Assembly (NCBI GenBank): GCA_946414625.1
Contig: CAMKPI010000106.1
Location: forward strand, 1-5,483
Direction of reading: 5' to 3'
Length of the DNA: 5,483 nt
From: an uncultured Spirochaetaceae bacterium
GTDB lineage: Bacteria > Spirochaetota > Spirochaetia > Sphaerochaetales > Sphaerochaetaceae
The translations under genes were made by a program, and so were the position numbers. The notes under the pieces were generated by a model. It did not search any database, had not been told where the DNA came from, and saw only the letters and a list, made by a program, of their open reading frames with translations. This document shows positions 1 to 5,483 of the stretch, piece by piece. Position 1 is the first letter of the stretch. Each line of letters starts with the position of its first letter.

Positions 1-1017
1 AAGAAATGCCTGGGCGCACGCGACATGGCGGAAAAAAACCGCCAGCTCCAAAAAGAGCTTGACGACATAAAGAACAGGAACGCCTATGGGAAGATCATCG
101 GTCGAAGTCAGAAAATCGTCCGGCTTCTTGATACGATTCAGCAGATAGCCCCCTCCAGGGCGTCGGTCCTGATAACCGGAGAAAGCGGGGTGGGAAAGGA
201 GCTTGTGGCAGATGCCATAGTGAATTTTTCCGACAGAAAGGACGGACCGTTCGTGAAGGTTCACTGCGCCGCGCTGAACGCGAACCTTCTCGAAAGCGAG
301 CTCTTCGGTCATGTCAAAGGCGCGTTCACCGGAGCGGTATCCGACAAGAAAGGACGCTTTGAGCAGGCAAACGGCGGGACTATTTTTCTTGACGAGATCG
401 GAGAGATAGACGGGAGTACGCAAATCAAACTCCTCAGGGTGCTCCAGGAGCGCGAGTTCGAGCGGGTTGGAGACGGACGCACAATCAAAACGGATGTGAG
501 GGTGATTTCCGCCACGAACAGGAACCTGGAAGAGGAGATACGCAAAGGAAATTTCCGCGAGGATCTATATTACAGATTGAATGTGGTGAACCTTGTGGTG
601 CCTCCACTCAGGGAGAGGCGGGAAGATCTGTTCCTGCTGTCAACAAACTTCCTCAATGAGTTCGCCCGTGAGAACGGAAGGGAAATTACCGGGTTTTCTA
701 ACGAGGCCAAGGCGGCAATCGACAGATATTCCTGGCCTGGGAATATCCGGGAGCTTCGCAACTGCGTAGAGAGTGCTGTTGTGATGTGCAGGGGCAACAC
801 TATCGAGCTGTCTGACCTGCCTCCGTCGGTCAGCCACGCCGCTACAGGACAAGAAGTCGCGCTCCCTCTTGGAACCACTCTGGAAGCCGCGGAGAAGGCT
901 TATATACTAAGCACTCTCGATCTTTGCGGCGGAAACCGCACCAAAGCAGCCGAAATGCTTGGAATCGGACGCAAGACGATACACAGAAAGCTATCAGAAT
1001 ACGCAGCGGAGACGTAA
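1..1017 (+). CDS. NtrC-family sigma-54-dependent response regulator, 5' partial
   Basis: This is a bacterial enhancer-binding protein that uses ATP hydrolysis to remodel sigma-54 RNA polymerase. The frame is open from base 1 (338 residues in view), and the ATG at 25 has no Shine-Dalgarno before it and sits in a helical, coiled-coil-like linker. It is therefore probably internal, with a receiver domain upstream of the window (inferred, not seen). Numbering from the first codon: Walker A GESGVGKE at 60-67, sigma-54-contacting GAFTGA loop at 107-112, Walker B GGTIFLDE at 125-132, sensor I-type SATNRN, arginine-finger stretch FREDLYYRLNV at 185-195, and sensor II WPGNIRELRN at 245-254. A Fis-type helix-turn-helix follows at about 306-331 (GGNRTKAAEMLGIGRKTIHRKL). 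All AAA+ motifs are intact, so the protein should be active. Its stop overlaps the next gene's start, placing it upstream in an operon with a helicase. Its target promoters and cognate sensor kinase cannot be told from this window. Confidence 0.95.
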   Translation, partial: KKCLGARDMAEKNRQLQKELDDIKNRNAYGKIIGRSQKIVRLLDTIQQIAPSRASVLITGESGVGKELVADAIVNFSDRKDGPFVKVHCAALNANLLESELFGHVKGAFTGAVSDKKGRFEQANGGTIFLDEIGEIDGSTQIKLLRVLQEREFERVGDGRTIKTDVRVISATNRNLEEEIRKGNFREDLYYRLNVVNLVVPPLRERREDLFLLSTNFLNEFARENGREITGFSNEAKAAIDRYSWPGNIRELRNCVESAVVMCRGNTIELSDLPPSVSHAATGQEVALPLGTTLEAAEKAYILSTLDLCGGNRTKAAEMLGIGRKTIHRKLSEYAAET

Positions 1018-1019
1018 TG
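1008..1019 (+). promoter_or_regulatory. Ribosome binding site and TAATG stop/start overlap
   Basis: GGAGA at 1008-1012 lies just before the ATG at 1017-1019, whose A is also the last base of the regulator's TAA stop (1015-1017). This one-base overlap plus Shine-Dalgarno fixes the helicase start and suggests translational coupling. An upstream in-frame ATG at 924 would overlap the regulator's HTH codons by about 90 bases and lacks this support. Confidence 0.8.
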
Positions 1020-3380
1020 GCAGATTTTTCCTCACAAATGTCTTCCGATGCTCCAGAATCCGATATCAACCCCGAGACCTTTACAGAAGCGGATCTTGTA
1101 GACATTTTCTCGCTTAACGGCTTACTCGCCCTCAACATCCCGGGCTACGAGAAGAGAGAAGGCCAGTTTCAGATGGCTCTTGATGCCCTGGAATGCTACA
1201 GAAAACCCTCTGTATATGCCGTGGAGGCGGGCACAGGAATTGGGAAAAGCTTTGCATATCTCATTCCAGCGCTGTTTTACGCATATAAGGATCCATCCAG
1301 CCGCACGGTTATCGCAACTTCGACAATCCCGCTGCAAAAGCAGCTTCTTGAAAAGGATATCCCCTCTCTTTTCCGCGTATTCGGGAAAGAGGTAAAAACC
1401 GCGCTGGCAGTGGGGAGGGGTAATTATATTTGTCTCCGAAGGCTGGAGGATTCAGTAGCGGACCTCCCGTCCCTTTTCCTTGATGATGCGGAGTCAGGAG
1501 AAACTCTCCGCGGTGAGGTCTATGCCGGAGCACATCGCGCGCTGTCCCAGATAGAAGCGGATCTGTACAATATTTATCGCTTCTCCAAACAGACGCGGAC
1601 CGGCCTGAAAGAGGACTACAAAGGAGGGCTGCATAGTGCAGTCTGGGCAGAAGTGTCTAGCGACGCGGATCTGTGCGTTGCTCAAAGGTGTCCGTTTTAT
1701 CAGAAATGCTTCTATTTCAGGGCCAAGAGGAGTCTTTCTGCGGCAAGCATTGTGGTTTGTAATCATCATCTCCTGTTCACCGACTGCAAATACAGAAGCG
1801 AGAATTCTACGCCTTACTCGGAGGATTCGGTTCTTCCGGCCTTCAGTCGCCTTGTCATCGACGAGGCGCATAACATCGACAGCAATGCGTTAAGCAGATT
1901 CACCGACGAATATTCGGCAAAAATCCTGAGATACGCAACGAGTAGAATTTTCTCACATGGCGGAGGCAAAACAAGCAATGCACAGACCCCTTCCCGAAGG
2001 GAATCCGGAATTTCTCGCACATATGCCGCGCCATCTGCGTCTCGCGGATCAAAACTCTCGAATGGGATTGGCTTCTCAGCCGCGGGTGTTGAGCGGATTG
2101 GTGCAACGCTGTTGGAGAAGCTCTCTTATATGTCTGGAAGTCCGGAATTGGAATCCGCCGCCGCTGGGATCATAAAACTCATAGATCTCTCTCTGATGTA
2201 CGCAGACAGCTTGAACAGCTCTGTCTTGGCAAAGTTTAAAGACAATCGTTCATGCCTCATCAATGAGGGTAATTTCCAGGCTTTTCGCAAAGATCTCAGC
2301 GCTTTCTCAGACGCATTGCTCAAAACCGGACAGGAACTTGTCGAATCTCTGCGCCGATTTGCTAAATCCTATCCCTCTACGGATGAGACAGAGCGGTATC
2401 TGAACGAATTCAGGGTATATTCGGAAAGAATTGAGGCTGTTTTTGCGGTATTGCGGGAATTCATGACAGATTCCGGATGGGAAGAGAGCATACGCAGCGT
2501 TGAGATACGTGACAATTCCATGCGAAAAGCCGGCGATGTCGCGACGCTCAGGATAATGCCGCTGGATGTTTCAGCGCTTCTCAGAGACGGATTGTTTGCA
2601 AAGGTGAGGAGTGTTTTCTGCACCAGCGCAACCCTCGACGTAGGGGACGGATTCCGTTTTTGGCTGCGTTACGCAGGGCTTCCCGCCCCGGAGAAAAAGC
2701 TTGTCACACGCTCTTATGGCTCTCCTTTTGACTACAAGGAGAACCTGATGCTTTTAACTCCCTACGACGCGAAGGACTACACCCTCTCGGAGAAGGATGC
2801 GTATACGATCTATGTCACACAGGCAATAGAAAATGCAGTCTCGATGGCGGGCGGCGGCGCTCTGGTACTCTTCACGGGATACGAGATGATGCGAACCGTT
2901 TATGGCAACCTCAAAAGCCGTTTTGCGTTGATGGGAATCAGGGTGATGGTACAGGGGGAAATGGAAAGGTATGAACTTCTTGAAGAATTCAAAAACGACC
3001 GCGACAGCGTTCTGTTCGCAACAAGCTCATTTTGGGAAGGTGTTGATGCGCCAGGTGACACGCTCCGCCTTGTGATAATAACAAAGCTGCCGTTTGGAAA
3101 TCCTTCCGAACCCGTGACACGCGCGCGTGAGGATTGTATTGAACGGGCTGGGGGGAGCGGATTCTTTGATTTGCTTCTTCCGGACGCGATAATCCGCCTT
3201 AAACAAGGCTTTGGACGCCTCATACGCCACACTGGCGACAGAGGTATTGTGCTTATTCTGGATTCCCGGATTGTAAAGAAGAGCTACGGACGCCACATGA
3301 TGGGGGCCCTTCCGGAGTGCTACCATCCCGAATGTACCACCTCTACGATAGGAGAGCGGATCGAGAATTTCCTCTACTGA
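1017..3380 (+). CDS. dinG: DinG-like Fe-S DNA helicase (XPD/Rad3-type, superfamily 2)
   Basis: A 787-residue ATP-dependent DNA helicase. Family members such as E. coli DinG move 5'-3' and resolve forks, D-loops and R-loops. Visible motifs, from the ATG at 1017: Q-motif-like REGQFQM at 47-53, Walker A GTGIGKS at 72-78, and motif Ia TSTIPLQKQLLEK. Four Fe-S cluster cysteines are C139, C220, C225 and C231; the C-x4-C-x5-C spacing of the last three matches what I recall for E. coli DinG. DEAH box at 282-285, CTSATL around 535-540, FWEGVD around 672-677, and motif VI QGFGRLIR at 730-737. No N-terminal DnaQ-like exonuclease domain is present. A Ser/Gly/Arg-rich linker of low complexity (about 313-357) follows the DEAH box. 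The gene is coupled to the upstream sigma-54 activator, an unusual partner. No LexA-type operator was noticed. DinG versus a YoaA-like paralogue cannot be settled here, but the helicase call is firm. Confidence 0.93.
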   Translation: MADFSSQMSSDAPESDINPETFTEADLVDIFSLNGLLALNIPGYEKREGQFQMALDALECYRKPSVYAVEAGTGIGKSFAYLIPALFYAYKDPSSRTVIATSTIPLQKQLLEKDIPSLFRVFGKEVKTALAVGRGNYICLRRLEDSVADLPSLFLDDAESGETLRGEVYAGAHRALSQIEADLYNIYRFSKQTRTGLKEDYKGGLHSAVWAEVSSDADLCVAQRCPFYQKCFYFRAKRSLSAASIVVCNHHLLFTDCKYRSENSTPYSEDSVLPAFSRLVIDEAHNIDSNALSRFTDEYSAKILRYATSRIFSHGGGKTSNAQTPSRRESGISRTYAAPSASRGSKLSNGIGFSAAGVERIGATLLEKLSYMSGSPELESAAAGIIKLIDLSLMYADSLNSSVLAKFKDNRSCLINEGNFQAFRKDLSAFSDALLKTGQELVESLRRFAKSYPSTDETERYLNEFRVYSERIEAVFAVLREFMTDSGWEESIRSVEIRDNSMRKAGDVATLRIMPLDVSALLRDGLFAKVRSVFCTSATLDVGDGFRFWLRYAGLPAPEKKLVTRSYGSPFDYKENLMLLTPYDAKDYTLSEKDAYTIYVTQAIENAVSMAGGGALVLFTGYEMMRTVYGNLKSRFALMGIRVMVQGEMERYELLEEFKNDRDSVLFATSSFWEGVDAPGDTLRLVIITKLPFGNPSEPVTRAREDCIERAGGSGFFDLLLPDAIIRLKQGFGRLIRHTGDRGIVLILDSRIVKKSYGRHMMGALPECYHPECTTSTIGERIENFLY

Positions 3381-3411
3381 GGAAAGACTGTCCCGTCTGT
3401 GTTTTTACAGA
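3368..3411 (+). terminator. Possible weak terminator or hairpin cluster after the helicase gene
   Basis: A perfect 7-bp stem TTTCCTC (3368-3374) / GAGGAAA (3379-3385) with loop TACT spans the helicase stop codon. It is followed by AGAC/GTCT (3385-3388/3395-3398), or alternatively TCTGT/ACAGA (3396-3400/3407-3411), around a T5 run at 3402-3406. No single stem is GC-rich and directly followed by the T run, so this is a poor intrinsic terminator. The call rests largely on a new promoter lying downstream. Confidence 0.3.
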
Positions 3412-3426
3412 GGTTTCATGGATTCG

Positions 3427-3503
3427 GGCATGTGCTGCCACAGCCAATATATGCTGATTCAACGTTGTGTCTTTGTGTCTTGATTTCTTAGGCTGAACAT
3501 GCC
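3427..3503. repeat. Spaced inverted repeat upstream of the carD promoter
   Basis: GGCATGT (3427-3433) is the exact reverse complement of ACATGCC (3497-3503). Nested inside, CAGCC (3441-3445) matches GGCTG (3491-3495). The arms flank about 60 bp that include the tandem octamer and end 8 bp before the -35 element. This could be an operator pair, a cruciform or a transcript structure, or it could be chance. Confidence 0.35.
3465..3480 (+). repeat. Perfect tandem duplication of TTGTGTCT
   Basis: Two adjacent identical octamers, at 3465-3472 and 3473-3480, end 31 bp upstream of the -35 hexamer of the carD-like promoter. The position would suit an activator or repressor site, but short tandem repeats also arise by slippage. 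A palindrome CAACGTTG (3460-3467) overlaps the first copy. Confidence 0.6.
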
Positions 3504-3511
3504 AAATCTCT

Positions 3512-3539
3512 TTGATTCTGCCTGAATTTGTGATATAAT
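3512..3539 (+). promoter_or_regulatory. Sigma-70-type extended -10 promoter for the carD-like gene
   Basis: A perfect -10 TATAAT at 3534-3539 is preceded by an extended -10 TGTG at 3529-3532 (TGn just before the hexamer). The -35 candidate TTGATT (3512-3517) matches TTGACA at four of six positions with a 16-bp spacer. If the last -10 base is position -7, the +1 base falls on 3546, the A of the carD-like ATG. Promoter confidence is high because the extended -10 is complete; the exact start site is inferred. Confidence 0.82.
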
Positions 3540-3545
3540 CTCTGT

Positions 3546-4727
3546 ATGGCTACAAAGAAAACAGACGCAGAGAACGCGATGCCTAAGGTAGGGAAGACGG
3601 TTAAGCCGGCAAAAGAGGCGAAAACCTCCGAAGAGAAAAAGACTTCTGCAAAAACCGCTGCAAAGAAATCAGCAGCGACTGTTTCAGATGAGATAACATC
3701 TTCTTCAAAGAAAACAGCGGAAATATCTGCAGCTAAATCTTCAAAATCTGTTTCTTCAAAGGCTGAAAAAGTCTCTGCAGGGTCTGCAAAATCCGCCGCC
3801 TCAAAGGCTGGTAAATCCCTTGTAAAGTCAGCAAAATCCTCAGGCTCAAAAGACTCAAAGGATTTACTAAAGACTGGATCCGGTTCGATTGAGAAAGAAT
3901 CTTCGGCAGGAAAAGCCTCAGAAGAAAAAAATAAAACCAAGAAAAAAACCGGGAGCGCGTCTGAAGCTGCCAAAAAAGAGTCAAAGGTGGCGCCAAATAA
4001 GACGGACACCGCAGCCGCTTCGGTGAAAGCTTTGGAAGAAGCAAAGAAAAAAACGGGAAAATCTTCAAAGGATTCCGTTGTCGCGGCAAATAGTGTAGAC
4101 AAGGAGACCTTGGATCAAAAGACCGCAGGAAAATCCTCCAAAGCGGCGGGCAGTTCGGGAAAACCTAAAAAAAAGGATGAAGCCGCGCCTTCTATGAAGA
4201 ATGCTGGCGCCACGGCGAGAGAGGCGGAAAAAGCGACTGTGACGGCTAAGGCTCCGGATCAGGAAAAGAAGACTGAAAAAAGAAAAACCGATTCGAAGAA
4301 GAAGGATGGGGTAACGCAAAATAAAGCGCCCGAGATATCTGAAACTGAGAAAGTCGGGAACAAGACTTCCGGCAAGGCTCTAAAGCAGGAATCAAAGACA
4401 TCTGCTGCTGAAAACAAGTCTGACAAGACCGACAAGATCCTTGACGACTCAAAAAAAAGCCCTCTCAAAAAGGTAAGCGGGAAAACCAAAGAGAAAAATA
4501 GCAAAGAAGAAGACTTCGATTCAAAAATGGAAGCGCCGAATAAGCCTCTCGCGAAGAAAGGCGTTGCAGAGGGGAATATCGCCGCAAAAAGCCCTTCGAC
4601 AGGGGTGATGAAGGATTCCAAAAAAACCACGGCAAAAACGACTGCGTCCGAAAAGGAAGCGGGCGGGAAACAGGCGGCTCCGGAATCTGCAAAACGTGGG
4701 AAGGAGGCTCCTCCTGTAAAGAAAAAT
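3546..4727 (+). other. Histone-H1-like low-complexity tail-coding region
   Basis: This covers residues 1-394 of the CarD-like protein. By hand count it holds about 93 lysines against only 3 arginines, one aromatic residue (a Phe near 333) and no Trp, Tyr, His or Cys. Ser, Ala, Thr, Gly and Glu make up most of the rest. Loose KSxxSK/KSAxS-like units recur, for example in residues 50-110. The DNA is A-rich with many runs of seven or eight A (such as 3925-3931, 3942-3948, 4167-4174, 4451-4458 and 4620-4626). Composition resembles bacterial H1-like proteins and the H1 C-terminal tail, but Glu and Asp are also frequent, so it is a basic polyampholyte rather than purely cationic. No RGRP-type AT-hook was found. 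Confidence 0.85.
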
Positions 4728-5222
4728 CTTGAGATTATCTATCAGGTTGGGCAGCATGTGGTCTATCCATTGCAAGGAGTCGGGCTTGTTAAAAATATAC
4801 GCGAAAAGGAAGTTCACGGAGAGAAAAAAACTTTCTACGTGATTTATTTCGACATTTCGGATATGACGATAAGTATCCCGGTGGAGAAGGCCAGGGATGT
4901 CGGAATACGCGCCCTGGTGCCGGCAGAAGAGGCCAAAGGTGCGCTGGAAGCTCTCGGCAAGAAGTATGAACCGGTGAATGTCGACTGGAAGGTCCGATAT
5001 CAGATGAATGTGGATCTGATCAAGGAGGGCAACATTGGATCCGTCGTCAAGGTGGTGCAGGGGTTGTTTCATAGAAGCCGGGTGAAGGAGTTGCCTGTGC
5101 AGGAGAGAAAACTCTACGACAATGCGGTGCGCCTTCTCATCGACGAATGTGCGTTCTCCATGGGGCGGGATCCATCTGAAATCGAAAAAATCGTTTTTGA
5201 CAGCCTGGAGACAAAGGTTTGA
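3546..5222 (+). CDS. carD: CarD/CdnL-family transcription regulator with long Lys/Ser/Ala-rich N-terminal tail
   Basis: A 558-residue two-part protein. Residues 395-558 form a full-length CarD/CdnL module. Its N-terminal RNA-polymerase-interacting, Tudor-like part begins YQVGQHVVYPLQGVG and continues with FYVIYFD and ISIPVEKA. The C-terminal helical part carries the conserved tryptophan (W481, VDWKVRYQMN) that family members insert at the upstream edge of the transcription bubble. CarD/CdnL proteins bind the RNA polymerase beta subunit and stabilise open complexes, notably at rRNA promoters. Residues 1-394 are a disordered basic tail. The ATG at 3546 is the most upstream possible start, since an in-frame TGA lies at 3531-3533. 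There is no Shine-Dalgarno and the expected transcript starts at this ATG; M12 (ATG at 3579) is an alternative start. The stop overlaps ispD by four bases, so the two are probably co-transcribed. The family call is firm; the tail's role is unknown. Confidence 0.92.
   Translation: MATKKTDAENAMPKVGKTVKPAKEAKTSEEKKTSAKTAAKKSAATVSDEITSSSKKTAEISAAKSSKSVSSKAEKVSAGSAKSAASKAGKSLVKSAKSSGSKDSKDLLKTGSGSIEKESSAGKASEEKNKTKKKTGSASEAAKKESKVAPNKTDTAAASVKALEEAKKKTGKSSKDSVVAANSVDKETLDQKTAGKSSKAAGSSGKPKKKDEAAPSMKNAGATAREAEKATVTAKAPDQEKKTEKRKTDSKKKDGVTQNKAPEISETEKVGNKTSGKALKQESKTSAAENKSDKTDKILDDSKKSPLKKVSGKTKEKNSKEEDFDSKMEAPNKPLAKKGVAEGNIAAKSPSTGVMKDSKKTTAKTTASEKEAGGKQAAPESAKRGKEAPPVKKNLEIIYQVGQHVVYPLQGVGLVKNIREKEVHGEKKTFYVIYFDISDMTISIPVEKARDVGIRALVPAEEAKGALEALGKKYEPVNVDWKVRYQMNVDLIKEGNIGSVVKVVQGLFHRSRVKELPVQERKLYDNAVRLLIDECAFSMGRDPSEIEKIVFDSLETKV
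4169..4216 (+). promoter_or_regulatory. Candidate -1 frameshift signal (dnaX-like layout)
   Basis: In the reading frame, A AAA AAG occupies 4169-4175 at the end of an A8 run. Six bases later a GC-rich stem can form: GCCGCGCC (4182-4189) pairs with GGCG (4206-4209) and CGGC (4213-4216) across a three-base bulge. A GGGA at 4157-4160 might act as a Shine-Dalgarno-like stimulator. A -1 shift reads AAA GGA TGA and stops at 4178-4180, giving a tail-only product of about 211 residues. Chance is a real alternative because lysine codons are so common here. Confidence 0.3.
5207..5222 (+). promoter_or_regulatory. Ribosome binding site and TTGA overlap for ispD
   Basis: GGAG at 5207-5210 lies eight bases before the TTG at 5219-5221, which overlaps the carD-like TGA (5220-5222). 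There is no ATG or GTG near the start of the conserved IspD N-terminus; the first in-frame ATG (5264-5266) lies inside the nucleotide-binding loop. The TTG is therefore the likely start, with translational coupling to the CarD-like gene. Confidence 0.75.
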
Positions 5223-5483
5223 AGCGCGATTTGGCTGTTATTGTAACCGCGGCGGGCTCCTCAATGCGTTTCAGCGCAGGAGGGGAGAAAAAGGAGTATT
5301 GTCTGCTTCAGGGGAAATCCGTTCTGTACCGGTCGTGCGCGGTTTTTTTTGATAGAGAAGATGTTGCAGCGCTCTGCGTCACATATCCCGCGGGCGGGAT
5401 TGACGGTGCAAAACGCGCGTTGGGAGACCTCGCCACCTCACAGCACATTCCTGTTTTTTTCGTAGAAGGTGGGGCGACGAGGC
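5219..5483 (+). CDS. ispD: 2-C-methyl-D-erythritol 4-phosphate cytidylyltransferase (IspD), 3' partial
   Basis: IspD transfers CMP from CTP to methylerythritol 4-phosphate in the cytosolic non-mevalonate (MEP) pathway of isoprenoid synthesis. The first 88 codons are in view. They start KRDLAVIVTAAGSSMRF, the N-terminal CTP-binding loop, with A11-A12-G13 and R17. Then come a lysine pair and KKEYCLLQGKSVLYRS, the equivalent of the family's KQ(Y/F)L..G...L segment. The frame later reads CVTYPAGG and ends in VEGGATR, matching the family's GG..R stretch. The gene runs off the window, so whether it is fused to IspF, as is known in T. pallidum, cannot be seen. It starts with TTG inside the end of the CarD-like gene, and no separate promoter was found. 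T8 (5343-5350) and T7 (5454-5460) runs occur in the coding sequence without disturbing the frame. Confidence 0.93.
   Translation, partial: MKRDLAVIVTAAGSSMRFSAGGEKKEYCLLQGKSVLYRSCAVFFDREDVAALCVTYPAGGIDGAKRALGDLATSQHIPVFFVEGGATR

Noticed and set aside
924..1016. Upstream in-frame ATG for the helicase, adding 31 residues
   Set aside because: It would overlap the HTH coding region of the regulator by over 90 bases; the ATG at 1017 has a Shine-Dalgarno and a one-base stop/start overlap.
1957..2175. Alternative-frame open stretch suggesting a compensated frameshift in the helicase linker
   Set aside because: The alternative translation shows no better match to helicase features, and the main frame is open throughout with intact motifs on both sides.
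3419..3436. Possible sigma-54 -24/-12 promoter (TGG ... TGC) in the intergenic gap
   Set aside because: The GG-to-GC spacing is two bases too long and the surrounding bases fit poorly, so the neighbouring sigma-54 activator is not linked to it by sequence.
3488..4102. 204-codon open frame on the - strand opposite the carD tail
   Set aside because: It mirrors the Lys/Ser/Ala codons of the sense strand (giving Phe/Ser/Ala/Glu repeats), runs across the promoter, and has no recognisable domain. It is a composition shadow.
4684..4727. AT-hook search in the tail (AKRGKE near residue 383)
   Set aside because: It lacks the RGRP core; basic charge alone does not make an AT-hook.
4521..5072. 183-codon open frame on the - strand opposite the CarD domain
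   Set aside because: The sense strand carries a clear conserved CarD module here; the antisense product shows no family features.
5122..5352. 76-codon open frame across the carD/ispD junction
   Set aside because: It lies in a different frame from both CarD and IspD, which each show conserved motifs in this stretch.

Overview
The window (about 5.5 kb, moderate GC) carries four genes, all on the + strand, with no RNA gene, insertion sequence or CRISPR array that I could see. The gene content suggests a spirochaete, most likely Treponema-like: a CarD/CdnL-type regulator directly upstream of and overlapping ispD, an IspD N-terminus of the spirochaete-looking AAGSS..R..KKEY type, and a sigma-54 activator next to an XPD/DinG-type helicase. 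This placement is inferred from protein character and gene order recalled from the group; no database search was possible.

Left block (1-3380). The window opens inside an NtrC-family sigma-54-dependent response regulator (linker, AAA+ domain and Fis-type HTH present; the presumed receiver domain lies outside). Its TAA overlaps the ATG of a 787-residue DinG-like Fe-S superfamily 2 helicase (TAATG), so the two are almost certainly co-transcribed and translationally coupled.

Middle (3381-3545). A 165-bp intergenic gap holds weak hairpins after the helicase gene, a perfect tandem octamer repeat, a spaced inverted repeat, and a very good extended -10 promoter. The spacing puts the expected transcription start on the A of the next gene's ATG, so that mRNA may be leaderless.

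Right block (3546-5483). The next gene encodes a 558-residue protein: about 394 residues of Lys/Ser/Ala-rich, histone-H1-like disordered tail, followed by a complete 164-residue CarD/CdnL RNA-polymerase-binding module. Its stop overlaps a TTG start (TTGA) of ispD, which has a good Shine-Dalgarno site and runs off the window. The same promoter therefore probably drives the transcription factor and the isoprenoid-pathway enzyme.

The most unusual material is in the carD-like gene: the very long N-terminal basic tail on a CarD module, the probable leaderless start, and a dnaX-like arrangement inside the tail (slippery A AAA AAG, immediate -1 stop, GC-rich hairpin six bases downstream) that could release the tail without the CarD domain. 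The last is a hypothesis from pattern only; the gene is so rich in AAA/AAG codons that chance is a serious alternative.
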